44,768 nt of DNA from an uncultured bacterium. Its GTDB lineage: Bacteria > Actinomycetota > Coriobacteriia > Coriobacteriales > Coriobacteriaceae. Each line of letters opens with the position of its first letter. Position 1 is the first letter of the stretch. The position numbers and the translations under genes were made by a program. This document shows, piece after piece, positions 8,162 through 15,767 of the stretch. The notes beneath the pieces were generated by a model. The model did not search any database and was not told the origin of the DNA. It was given only the letters and a program-made list of their open reading frames with translations. Where the stretch lies: the NCBI GenBank assembly GCA_958349055.1, contig CATWBO010000018.1:1-44768 (forward strand), read 5' to 3'.

Positions 8162-8983
8162 ATGCCCTACCTGCTTTCTTGTGATATCCATACCCATACG
8201 ATGTTCTCTGCGCATGCGTATTCGACCATTGAGCAGAACATATATTGGGCGGCCGAGCGCGGCCTTCAGGTGCTCGGTTCCGCCGACCATCTGAGCTCGA
8301 TGGTTACACCTTGCCCCAATGACCTGCGTAGTTTCCAGTTCTTTATCAACCAGGATATCTGGCCGCGCATTTGGAGCGGCGTGCTGTTGCTCCGTGGCGC
8401 CGAGGCCGATATCGTTTCGTTGGATGGCAGCCTGTTTGGCGAAGACATTCCCGTTTCGCTCGATATCGCCGGCGATGCGTACAGTCGCCAGCATTCGCTG
8501 TTCGATTTGGTGACGCGTAATTTGGATTATTTGGTGGCAAGCGTGCATAATCCGCAGTTTGCCGAGGGTGCGACGCTCACCCAGACGACCGAGATGTACA
8601 TCAATGCCCTGGAGCACCCCAAGGTATTCATGCTTGGCCATACGGGTCGTTCGGGCGTGCCGTTCGATATCGACGAGGTGCTGCTGGCGGCCAAGGCCAA
8701 GCACAAGATCATCGAGATCAATAATCACAGTCTTGAGCATGGCACCGATACCGAGCATTGGGACGCATGCCGCAAGATCGCCGAGCGTTGCGCCGAGCTG
8801 GGCGTGGGCATTGGCGTTTCGACCGATGCCCACATCGGTATGGCCATAGGCAAGCTCGACAACGCCCGTAAGATGCTCGACGAGATTCACTTCCCGCTGG
8901 ATCTGATTGTGACGCGCGATCGCGAGACGCTGCTGCGTGAGATGGCAGCGGCTGGTGTGTGCGACCTGCGCAAGAGCATGTAG
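8162..8983 (+). CDS. PHP-domain phosphatase, YcdX/histidinol-phosphatase-like
   Basis: The 273-residue PHP (polymerase and histidinol phosphatase) domain protein is probably a metal-dependent phosphoesterase of the YcdX type. The metal-binding N-terminus DIHTHTMFSAHAYSTI carries H10, H12 and H18. Later come ADHLS, LRGAEADI (the Glu ligand), LVASVHNP, LGHTGRS and finally STDAHIG with the last Asp and His ligands. The ATG 8162 follows AAGGAG. A 160-bp gap with an 8-bp stem (8031-8038 with 8054-8061, no T-run) separates it from the aminotransferase. Co-transcription is possible but not shown. A histidinol-phosphatase role is an alternative, though no his genes are nearby. Confidence 0.88.
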   Translation: MPYLLSCDIHTHTMFSAHAYSTIEQNIYWAAERGLQVLGSADHLSSMVTPCPNDLRSFQFFINQDIWPRIWSGVLLLRGAEADIVSLDGSLFGEDIPVSLDIAGDAYSRQHSLFDLVTRNLDYLVASVHNPQFAEGATLTQTTEMYINALEHPKVFMLGHTGRSGVPFDIDEVLLAAKAKHKIIEINNHSLEHGTDTEHWDACRKIAERCAELGVGIGVSTDAHIGMAIGKLDNARKMLDEIHFPLDLIVTRDRETLLREMAAAGVCDLRKSM

Positions 8984-9006
8984 CGAAACTGAATGTGTAA
9001 CGAAAA

Positions 9007-9037
9007 AAAGGGGCGGTCCAGGTGGGCCGCCCCTTTT
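9007..9037. terminator. Bidirectional terminator between convergent genes
   Basis: A stem of about 13 bp (9007-9019 with 9024-9037, one G-T pair, loop AGGT) is flanked by an A-run on the left and TTTT on the right. It serves the PHP gene on the plus strand and the methyltransferase gene on the minus strand. Confidence 0.85.
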
Positions 9038-9051
9038 CTTATGCCGGTAGA

Positions 9052-10500
9052 TTAGCGGCGCTCGAGGACCGCGACGGTCTCGGTGTGGTCGGTATGGGGG
9101 AACATGTCGACCGGTGTGATTTTGAGTAGGCGGTAGCCGCCGTCGAGGAGCTGGTGCAGGTCGCGCTCTTGGGTGACGGGGTTGCAACTGATGTAGGTGA
9201 TGCGGCGCGGCTTGAGCGTGCAGGCGGCCTCAAGAAACTCGGGCGTAGAGCCGGCGCGCGGCGGGTCGATGGAGAGAACGTCAACGCGCTCGTTGTTGTC
9301 GGCGGCGTCGAGGATATAGTCGGTCGCGTCGTCGGCCATAAACCAGGCATTGCGGGTGAGACCGTTGAGCTCGGCGTTGCGACGTGCATCGGCGATGCCG
9401 GCGGGATTGCGCTCTACGCCGAGTAGCATAACGCCGGCACCCTTGTCCTGGGCATCCTTTACGGCGCACAGGCCAATGGTGCCGCTGCCGCAATAGGCGT
9501 CCATGAGCACATCGCCCTGCTGCAGGTCCATGCCATCAATCGCGAGCTGGTAGAGCAGTTCGGTCTGCTGCGGGTTGGTCTGGTAGAACGCGGTGGGGGA
9601 GATGTCAAAGTCGCAGCCGAGCAGCTGATCGCGCATGCATACGGCACCATAGACGATACGGGTCTCCTCGCCCAGGATGGCGTTGCCGGGACGTCCGTTG
9701 ATGTTTTGAGCGACGGTGACGATATGCGGATCAAGTGCGGCGATGGCCGCAAAGAATTCCTGCGCATGCGGCAGGTCACGCTGCGCGGTCACGACGGTAA
9801 CCATAATCTGATCGGTGCGCCAGCCGCAGCGGACGACGGCATAGCGAAGCAGGCCCAGATGCTTGTCCTCATTGAACGCAGGAATATGCAGGCGCTCTGC
9901 CTCACGAGCGATACCGTTGAGAATCTGGCGCGCACTGGGAGCCTCGACGGGACACTCGGGCACCGCAACAATCTTGTGCGTGCCGCGCTCAAAGAAGCCA
10001 CAGCGAACGGCACCCTCCTTGCCGGGGGCAAAAGGCGTGGCAGCCTTATGGCGAAAACCACGCGGCGCCGGATACTTGCCGGGGTCGCCCAGCGTAACGC
10101 CCATGCCGCGAATGGGATCAACGGCAATACCCTCGCGCTCACAAAGCTCAGCAAACAGCTCCTCCATAGCAGCCTGCTTAGCAGCAAGCTGCTTTTTATA
10201 CGGGCGATTGAGTGCCGTACACCCACCACAAGCACGCATGATGGAACAAGGCGATTTGGGGTCGACAGCCTTACGAGCGGTCTGAGCCGAGTCCTCATGC
10301 GACTGCTTGGAACGACCCGCGGACGCCTTGGTCGCGTCCTGACGAGAGCCAGAACGCTTGGCCTTAGCCTTGTTCTTGGTCGATTTACCCTTTGCAACCT
10401 TAGACGACTTGGGCTTTTTAGAAGATTTCTCCTCCTTCGACCCCTCAGTCGCCTCAATCAAAGCACGACGAGCCTTACGCTCAGCACGAGATTCCGCCAT
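9052..10500 (-). CDS. TrmA/RlmD-family RNA (uracil-5)-methyltransferase
   Basis: This SAM-dependent enzyme probably forms 5-methyluridine in 23S rRNA (RlmD/RlmCD-like). An Fe-S cluster site of CX5CGGC form (CSIMRACGGC) is followed later by a fourth Cys in VPEC. FYQTNPQQ, DAYCGSGTIGL (SAM site), SIDPPRAGS and YISCNPVTQ with the catalytic Cys follow in family order. The N-terminal 80 or so residues are extremely Lys/Ser/Ala-rich, a basic disordered extension probably used for RNA contact. There is no recognisable TRAM domain in that region. I chose ATG 10500, preceded by AGTGGGG, over GTG 10512, which has no ribosome-binding site. The product is then 482 residues. The gene stands alone between two hairpin elements. 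Confidence 0.9.
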   Translation of the reverse strand: MAESRAERKARRALIEATEGSKEEKSSKKPKSSKVAKGKSTKNKAKAKRSGSRQDATKASAGRSKQSHEDSAQTARKAVDPKSPCSIMRACGGCTALNRPYKKQLAAKQAAMEELFAELCEREGIAVDPIRGMGVTLGDPGKYPAPRGFRHKAATPFAPGKEGAVRCGFFERGTHKIVAVPECPVEAPSARQILNGIAREAERLHIPAFNEDKHLGLLRYAVVRCGWRTDQIMVTVVTAQRDLPHAQEFFAAIAALDPHIVTVAQNINGRPGNAILGEETRIVYGAVCMRDQLLGCDFDISPTAFYQTNPQQTELLYQLAIDGMDLQQGDVLMDAYCGSGTIGLCAVKDAQDKGAGVMLLGVERNPAGIADARRNAELNGLTRNAWFMADDATDYILDAADNNERVDVLSIDPPRAGSTPEFLEAACTLKPRRITYISCNPVTQERDLHQLLDGGYRLLKITPVDMFPHTDHTETVAVLERR

Positions 10501-10609
10501 CAATAACCCCACTATTTAATAAATTGAAAAGCCATAAGCATTGTACCGTGCCAGGCTAACAGACGATACGCAAGCGGTTTATTCGCGTCAGTGATAAGCC
10601 CAACGATGT

Positions 10610-10746
10610 TTGCCCGCCGGGTGCCGGGGCAGGGGTTAAGTTTGTCGCGAGTTCCGCACGAACAGGAGAGCACTTAATGTGCTCTCCGTCGTGAGCAGGA
10701 CTGTAGAGCAGCAAACTTAACCCCTGCCCCGGCACCCGGCGGGCAA
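10610..10746. repeat. Perfect 35-bp inverted repeat with nested hairpin (137-bp element)
   Basis: The arms 10610-10644 and 10712-10746 are perfectly complementary and very GC-rich, with GGGGCAGGGGTTAAGTTT near the inner end. The 67-bp centre holds its own perfect 9-bp hairpin (10665-10673 with 10679-10687, loop TTAAT). It encodes nothing plausible and has no T-tract. The arm core resembles the GGGGACAG elements elsewhere in the window. A non-autonomous mobile element (REP/MITE type) is the best guess. Confidence 0.75.
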
Positions 10747-10754
10747 CCCCTCCC

Positions 10755-10783
10755 TTGTACTTTATCAAGGCAGAGTGTATGAT
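10755..10783 (+). promoter_or_regulatory. Promoter of the amino-acid ABC transporter operon
   Basis: TTGTAC (10755-10760) and TATGAT (10778-10783) are spaced by 17 bp, a good sigma-70-type match. It lies just outside the large palindrome and about 50 bp before the binding-protein start. Confidence 0.55.
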
Positions 10784-10839
10784 TCTGGACGTTACATGAC
10801 TCACTTTACTTAACTAAAGTGCTATCAAGGGGGAATGCC

Positions 10840-11700
10840 ATGAATACCGATATGTCTCGTCGTCAGTTTGTTGGTCTAGCCGGCTCGCTTGCCACGGTGC
10901 TGGGCCTTGGTCTGGTCGGCTGTGGCGGTGGCGCCGAGAAGGGCTCTGCTGCCGGTTCTGCCGCGGCCAAGGATGTGAAGGGCGCCGCCGAGTCCAAGAA
11001 GCTCGTGGTGGGTTTTGACAAGTCCTATCCTCCGTACGGCTTTGTGGGCGATGACGGTGAGTACACCGGCTTTGACCTCGACCTTGCCAAGGCCGTTGCC
11101 GATAAGCAGGGCTGGGATGTTGAGTATGAGGCCATCGATTGGGACGCTAAGGACACGCTGCTCAACTCGGGTGCCATCAACTGCATCTGGAACGGCTTTA
11201 CCATGGAGGGCCGCAAGGACGACTACACGTTCTCTGAGCCGTACATGCTTAACGAGCAGGTGCTGGTGGTCAAGAAGGACGCGGGCATCAAGAGCTGGGA
11301 CGATCTGGCCGGCAAGACGGTGATTACGCAGACCGATTCGGCTGCCCAGGACGTGCTCGAGGGCGATCAGAAGGACCTGGCCGCAACGTTTGCCACGCTC
11401 GACACCATTGGCGAGTACAACACCGCCTTTATGCAGCTCGAGAGTGGTGCTGTTGACGCCGTTGCCTGCGACCTTTCCATCGCTCAGTATCAGCTGGCTG
11501 CCAAGCCCGATGCCTATACGCAGCTCGACGAGCCGCTGTCCAGCGAGCACTACGCTGTTGGCTTTAAGAAGGGCGACACCGCGTCTGCCGATGCCGTGAA
11601 CGAATCGCTCAAGGCGCTCTACGAGGACGGCACGGTCAAGGAACTGTGCGAGAAGTACGCGAGCTATGGCCTCTCCTTCGACAACTGGGTGCTCAAATAG
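10840..11700 (+). CDS. Amino-acid ABC transporter substrate-binding lipoprotein (SBP family 3)
   Basis: This extracellular receptor captures a polar amino acid for the permease and ATPase that follow. The 286-residue precursor has a twin-arginine-like start (SRRQF at residues 6-10), a hydrophobic stretch and a lipobox ending at Cys28 (GLVGC). A Gly/Ala/Ser linker follows. The mature part shows family-3 motifs: VVGFDKSYPPYGF, GFDLDLAKAVA and AINCIWNGFTMEGRKDDYTFSEPY. I chose ATG 10840 because AAGGGGG lies just upstream. The GTG at 10819 precedes that site. The ligand is not certain; cystine, glutamine or histidine are typical of the family. A strong promoter lies upstream and a large mRNA stem-loop follows the stop codon. 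Confidence 0.93.
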   Translation: MNTDMSRRQFVGLAGSLATVLGLGLVGCGGGAEKGSAAGSAAAKDVKGAAESKKLVVGFDKSYPPYGFVGDDGEYTGFDLDLAKAVADKQGWDVEYEAIDWDAKDTLLNSGAINCIWNGFTMEGRKDDYTFSEPYMLNEQVLVVKKDAGIKSWDDLAGKTVITQTDSAAQDVLEGDQKDLAATFATLDTIGEYNTAFMQLESGAVDAVACDLSIAQYQLAAKPDAYTQLDEPLSSEHYAVGFKKGDTASADAVNESLKALYEDGTVKELCEKYASYGLSFDNWVLK

Positions 11701-11804
11701 CGGCTTTCCCAGGCACCCGATTTTGCCGTTCAAACCGTCGCTTGCGTACATTTAGTACGCGGCGCTCCTCTTTCACGGCAAACTCGGGCACCTGGAAAAC
11801 CCGC
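11700..11804 (+). promoter_or_regulatory. Large stem-loop between binding protein and permease genes
   Basis: Imperfect 30-nt arms (11700-11729 and 11775-11804) pair almost throughout. They enclose a second perfect 6-bp hairpin (GCGTAC, 11744-11749, with GTACGC, 11755-11760). It fills the gap between the first and second genes of the operon and has no T-tract. In ABC importer operons such stems often protect the upstream mRNA and lower downstream expression; that role is inferred here. Confidence 0.6.
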
Positions 11805-11850
11805 TTTGGCAACGGATTCGCTGTTCTGCCGTTTCGAAAGAGAGCTTAGC

Positions 11851-12504
11851 TTGTCTATCCAAGTTATGATGCAGATGCTTGGCCAGGGTTTTTTGGTCAG
11901 TCTGCAGTTGTTTGTGCTGACGCTGCTGGGGTCGATTCCGTTGGGAATCCCCGTGGCGTTTATGCGCATGAGCAAAATAGCGCCGCTTCGTTGGATCGCG
12001 CGCATCTATATCTCGATCATGCGCGGCACACCGCTCATGCTGCAGATGTTTGCCATCTACTTTGCCCCGTACTACGTGTTTGGCATCTCGCTCACGCCCG
12101 ATTCCAAATGGACGGCGTGCGTTGTGGCGTTCATCATCAACTACGCCGGTTACTTTGCCGAGATCTATCGCTCGGGTTTGCAGTCGATTCCGCGTGGTCA
12201 ATACGAGGCTGCCGAGGTCTTGGGCTATTCGCGGATGCAGACGTTTTTGTATATCGTGATGCCGCAGGTCGCCAAGCGCATCCTGCCGGCGATGGGCAAC
12301 GAGATCATCACGCTGGTCAAGGACACGTCGCTGGCGTTTGCCATCGGTGTGGGCGAGATGTTCTCGACCGCCAAGGCGTTGGTCGCCTCGCAGGTGAGCA
12401 TGGCGCCATTTGCGATTGCGGCGCTGATCTACTGGGTCTTTAACTTTGTAGTCGAGATGCTGCTGGGCGCTGCCGAGAAAAAATTGGATTACTATCATGA
12501 CTAA
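11851..12504 (+). CDS. Amino-acid ABC transporter permease (HisM/GlnP type)
   Basis: The membrane subunit of the polar amino-acid importer has about 217 residues and around five hydrophobic segments. The conserved loop that contacts the ATPase is present as QYEAAEVLGYSRMQTFLYIV (the EAA motif), followed by MPQVAKRILPAMGNE. MRGTPLMLQMF near residue 60 is typical of the HisMQ family. The start is uncertain. TTG 11851 follows AAGAGAG and fits the family N-terminus. TTG 11806 would begin inside the preceding stem-loop, and ATG 11866 is a third option. The 3' end overlaps the ATPase gene by 8 bp, indicating translational coupling. Confidence 0.9.
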   Translation: MSIQVMMQMLGQGFLVSLQLFVLTLLGSIPLGIPVAFMRMSKIAPLRWIARIYISIMRGTPLMLQMFAIYFAPYYVFGISLTPDSKWTACVVAFIINYAGYFAEIYRSGLQSIPRGQYEAAEVLGYSRMQTFLYIVMPQVAKRILPAMGNEIITLVKDTSLAFAIGVGEMFSTAKALVASQVSMAPFAIAALIYWVFNFVVEMLLGAAEKKLDYYHD

Positions 12505-13261
12505 TTCAGTGATGAAGATCGAAAGCGCCCGCAAGGCGTTTGGCGGCAATGAGGTGCTCAAGGATATCTCGCTTGAGGTAAAGCGCGGCGAGGTCGTGGC
12601 GGTTATCGGGCCTTCGGGCGGCGGTAAGTCTACGCTGCTGCGCTGCGCCACGCTGCTCGAGACGCTCGACGGCGGTTCGCTTTCGTTTGGTGACCTGGCG
12701 GTGGCGACCGATACGGGTGCCGGCGCGGTATACGCCAAGGGCGACGTTCCCAAGCAGGCACGCTCGCGATTTGGTCTGGTGTTCCAGAACTACAATCTGT
12801 TTCCGCACTATACGGTGATGAAAAATATCACCGATGCGCCGGTGCGCGTGCTTAAGCGCCCCAAGGCTCAGGCGGAGGAGCGCGCGAGGGAGCTCATCGC
12901 CCAGATGGGGCTTACGGGCAACGAGGACAAAGTCCCCTGCGAGCTGTCGGGCGGTCAGCAGCAGCGCGTGAGTATTGCTCGCGCTCTGGCGCTCGACCCC
13001 GAGATTCTGTTCTTTGACGAGCCGACCTCGGCGCTCGACCCAGAGCTTACGGCCGAGGTGCTCCGCGTTATTAAAGACCTTGCCGCGCAGGATATGACGA
13101 TGGTGATCGTGACCCATGCGATGCAGTTTGCCCGCGATGTTGCCGACCGCGTGGTCTTTATGGATGGCGGCCGTATTGTGGAGGAAGGTCCTGCCGAGCA
13201 GGTTATCGACCATCCGCGCGAGCGGCGCACCCGTGAGTTCCTGAGCCGTATCGAGGGCTAG
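12497..13261 (+). CDS. Amino-acid ABC transporter ATPase (GlnQ type)
   Basis: The cytoplasmic ATPase of the importer has 254 residues. Walker A GPSGGGKST is at residues 38-46. The Q-loop lies in FGLVFQNYNLFPHYTV, and the signature is LSGGQQQRV. Walker B is ILFFDEPTSALDP, and the H-loop is VTHAM. All catalytic elements are intact and the length is typical. A short insert (TGAGAVYAKGDVPKQA) sits before the Q-loop. It overlaps the permease gene by 8 bp and is the last gene of the operon, with a terminator 21 bp downstream. Confidence 0.95.
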   Translation: MTNSVMKIESARKAFGGNEVLKDISLEVKRGEVVAVIGPSGGGKSTLLRCATLLETLDGGSLSFGDLAVATDTGAGAVYAKGDVPKQARSRFGLVFQNYNLFPHYTVMKNITDAPVRVLKRPKAQAEERARELIAQMGLTGNEDKVPCELSGGQQQRVSIARALALDPEILFFDEPTSALDPELTAEVLRVIKDLAAQDMTMVIVTHAMQFARDVADRVVFMDGGRIVEEGPAEQVIDHPRERRTREFLSRIEG

Positions 13262-13282
13262 GCTCATATTTTTATTGAGGCG

Positions 13283-13318
13283 AAACCGCCGTGGATCTTA
13301 TGGTCTGCGGCGGTTTTT
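13283..13318 (+). terminator. Terminator of the amino-acid ABC transporter operon
   Basis: A 9-bp stem (13283-13291 with 13308-13316) has a 16-nt loop and ends in TTTTT. Confidence 0.8.
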
Positions 13319-13557
13319 ATTTGCATCGAATGGCCCCGTGTCCGACGTGCGAATATGCTTTGTCCTCTCGCGGTTCATATCTGCACGTGCGCCGAAAGGT
13401 GTGCATGGAGGGGCGGGCGTGAGGGTAGGGTGGTGGCATAGGACATTTGGAGGGTGAGTCGGCGCGGTTGCCGACCATGCTGCTCCCGGGACGGCACCGA
13501 CCGCGAACTCTCCCCGTTGGCGTCGCGCATTGCGCGCGGCCCTGCAAGGAGGTCATC
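13319..13557 (+). other. GC-rich leader region before the EF-G-like gene
   Basis: This 239-bp stretch holds no convincing gene. It contains a small perfect hairpin (GTCGGC, 13458-13463, with GCCGAC, 13470-13475) and a self-complementary GCGCATTGCGCGC stretch before the AAGGAGG ribosome-binding site. I recognise no riboswitch consensus. It may simply be a structured 5' untranslated region. Confidence 0.35.
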
Positions 13558-15633
13558 ATGGGTGCTCCCAAGACCGGCAACGTAAGGAACGTGGTGCTCG
13601 TAGGCCAAGGCGGGGTGGGCAAGACTTCACTCGCCGAGGCCATGCTCCACCTTTCCGGTAAGACCGCCCGCCTGGGCGGCCACGACGGCACCAAGCCCAC
13701 GCTCGACTATGACCCCGAAGAGGTCAAGCGCGCGTTCTCCATCTCGACGACTATTGCGCCGATCGACTGGAAGGGCGCCCGTATTAACGTGCTCGATGCC
13801 CCGTGCTACCCCGATTTTATCGGCGACGCCTTTGCCGCGATGAGCGTGTGCGAGACGGCCCTGTTTGTGGTCGACGCCGAGGCCGGCCCGCAGCCTACGA
13901 CCGTCAAGCTGTGGTATGCAGCCGAGGATCTGCGTCTGGCGCGCGCGGTGTTCGTGAACCGCCTGTCGCGCCCCGAGGCCAGTTTTGCCACCACTATGGA
14001 GCTGCTGCAGGAGCGCTTTGGCACGCGCCTGGGCGCCGTTACTCTTCCCTGGGGCGAGGGTGAGAACTTTGACGGCATCATCGACCTGGTGCGCATGAAG
14101 GCGCGCCACTGCAACGGCGCCGAGGCCGTTGAGTCGGAGATTCCCGAGGAGTATCGTGCCCAGGCCGAGGAAGCGCACGACCACCTGTGCGAGCTGGTGG
14201 CCGAGGCTGACGACGAGCTGATGATGAAGTATCTGGAAGGCGAGGAGACACTGACCCAGGAGGAGCTTGAGGGCCTGCTGTCAAAGGCGATCGCCGAGCG
14301 CATCTTTGTGCCGGTCTTTGCGGGCGATTGCATTAAGGAACAGGGCGTCAACTCACTGATGGACGATATCGCCACGTACTTCCCGGCACCGACCGACTAC
14401 GGCGAGATGCCGCTCATTGACGGCGATTCACTCAAGATTTCGAGCGACGACGACCGTCCGGTGGCGTTTGTGTTTAAGACGCTGGCCGATCCTCAGCAGG
14501 GCCGCATCAGCTTTATCAAGGTACTGACGGGTACGCTTGAGCCGGGCCTTGAGCTGGTTAACGCGCGCACGCGCAAGAGTGATCGTCTGGCTCACCTGTA
14601 TGTGATGTGCGGCCGCGACATGACCGAGGTCGGTCACGCCTATGCCGGCGATATTATCGTGGCGCCCAAGTTGGCGGCCGAGACGGGCGACACGCTTTCC
14701 ATTACCGGCAAGGTCGAGGCGGCGGCGTTCAAGTTCCCCAACTCGCAATACCGCATCGCCATCGAGGCCGAGAACCGCGGCGACGAGGAGAAGCTCTACA
14801 CGTTTATCGAGAAGGCCTGCAAGGCCGATCCGACCATGAGCATCGACCGCGATGAGGAGACGGGCCAGACCATCATCTCCGCCGTGGGCGAGGCGCAGGT
14901 TTCGGTGCTGCTCAACCGCCTGGAGGACCGCACCAAGGTTGCGGCCAAGAGCGTGCCGATCCGCATTCCGTATCGCGAGACCATTCGTCGCACGGCGAGT
15001 GCCCAGGGCCGGCACAAGAAGCAGACCGGTGGCGCCGGCCAGTACGGCGACTGCTGGCTGCGCGTGGAGCCGCTCATTGGGCCCGACGGTACGAGCGACG
15101 GCTACGAGTTTGTTGACGAGGTCGTGGGCGGCCGCATTCCGCGTTCGCTCATCCCCGCTGTGGACAAGGGCGTCCAGGAGACCATGAAGGACGGCATTAT
15201 CGCCGGCTATCCGCTCACCGGAATTCGTGTCGCGGTGTACGACGGTTCGTATCACAGTGTCGACTCCAACGAGATGGCGTTCCGCGCGGCGGCTCGCATC
15301 GGCCTGCGCAAGGCGTGCGCCGATGCCGACCCGGTGGTGCTGGAGCCCATCGAGGAGATCACCGTGACCATTCCCGAGAGCTACGCCGGCGCCGTGATGG
15401 GCGACATCTCGGCCTCGCGCGGTCGCGTGACGGGCATGGAGACCGACGAGCGCGGCGACACCGTGGTCATCGCCCAGGCTCCGCTCGCCGAGCTGACGGA
15501 TTACTCGACGCGTCTGCGCTCCATCACGCGCGGTACGGGCGACTTTACCATGAAGCCCGCTGGCTACGAGCAGGTGCCCTACGACGTTCAGGCCAAGCTG
15601 GTCGAGCGCTATGAGGAGGGCCGCGCTAAGTAG
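13558..15633 (+). CDS. Elongation factor G-like protein with eroded GTPase motifs
   Basis: The 691-residue protein has the full EF-G architecture: G domain, domain II, domain III, domain IV (RRTASAQGRHKKQTGGAGQY) and a C-terminal domain V (MGDISASRGRVTGMETDERG). It matches the EF-G2/FusA2-like group found beside true EF-G in actinobacteria. The G1 loop is GQGGVGKTS (residues 16-24). G3 reads DAPC (80-83) where the family has DTPG, and G4 reads NRLS (134-137) where NKMD is expected. Guanine specificity and GTP hydrolysis are therefore doubtful. ATG 13558 with AAGGAGG is clearly the start; a longer reading from 13447 is only the leader. Its role may be ribosome binding or stress tolerance rather than translocation. 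Confidence 0.92.
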   Translation: MGAPKTGNVRNVVLVGQGGVGKTSLAEAMLHLSGKTARLGGHDGTKPTLDYDPEEVKRAFSISTTIAPIDWKGARINVLDAPCYPDFIGDAFAAMSVCETALFVVDAEAGPQPTTVKLWYAAEDLRLARAVFVNRLSRPEASFATTMELLQERFGTRLGAVTLPWGEGENFDGIIDLVRMKARHCNGAEAVESEIPEEYRAQAEEAHDHLCELVAEADDELMMKYLEGEETLTQEELEGLLSKAIAERIFVPVFAGDCIKEQGVNSLMDDIATYFPAPTDYGEMPLIDGDSLKISSDDDRPVAFVFKTLADPQQGRISFIKVLTGTLEPGLELVNARTRKSDRLAHLYVMCGRDMTEVGHAYAGDIIVAPKLAAETGDTLSITGKVEAAAFKFPNSQYRIAIEAENRGDEEKLYTFIEKACKADPTMSIDRDEETGQTIISAVGEAQVSVLLNRLEDRTKVAAKSVPIRIPYRETIRRTASAQGRHKKQTGGAGQYGDCWLRVEPLIGPDGTSDGYEFVDEVVGGRIPRSLIPAVDKGVQETMKDGIIAGYPLTGIRVAVYDGSYHSVDSNEMAFRAAARIGLRKACADADPVVLEPIEEITVTIPESYAGAVMGDISASRGRVTGMETDERGDTVVIAQAPLAELTDYSTRLRSITRGTGDFTMKPAGYEQVPYDVQAKLVERYEEGRAK

Positions 15634-15665
15634 CGTGTGATTTTGTCTGAACCATAAGTGCTGAC

Positions 15666-15704
15666 AATAAGGCCGCCCTGGGTAACCGGGGCGGCCTTAT
15701 TTGG
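15666..15704. terminator. Strong terminator between convergent genes
   Basis: A 16-bp stem (15666-15681 with 15686-15701, two G-U-type pairs possible) has a GTAA loop. The ends AATAA/TTATTT give partial T-tracts in both directions, so it can serve the EF-G-like gene and the minus-strand nuclease. Confidence 0.8.
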
Positions 15705-15767
15705 TCCCTTGGGGATGGAGGAAAACGGATCATTTTTCTTTGGGATGATGGGGCGGCGTGGTCGACG

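Noticed and set aside
13458..13557. Known riboswitch in the EF-G-like leader
   Set aside because: Only small GC-rich hairpins are visible; no cobalamin, SAM, FMN, TPP or guanidine consensus could be recognised.
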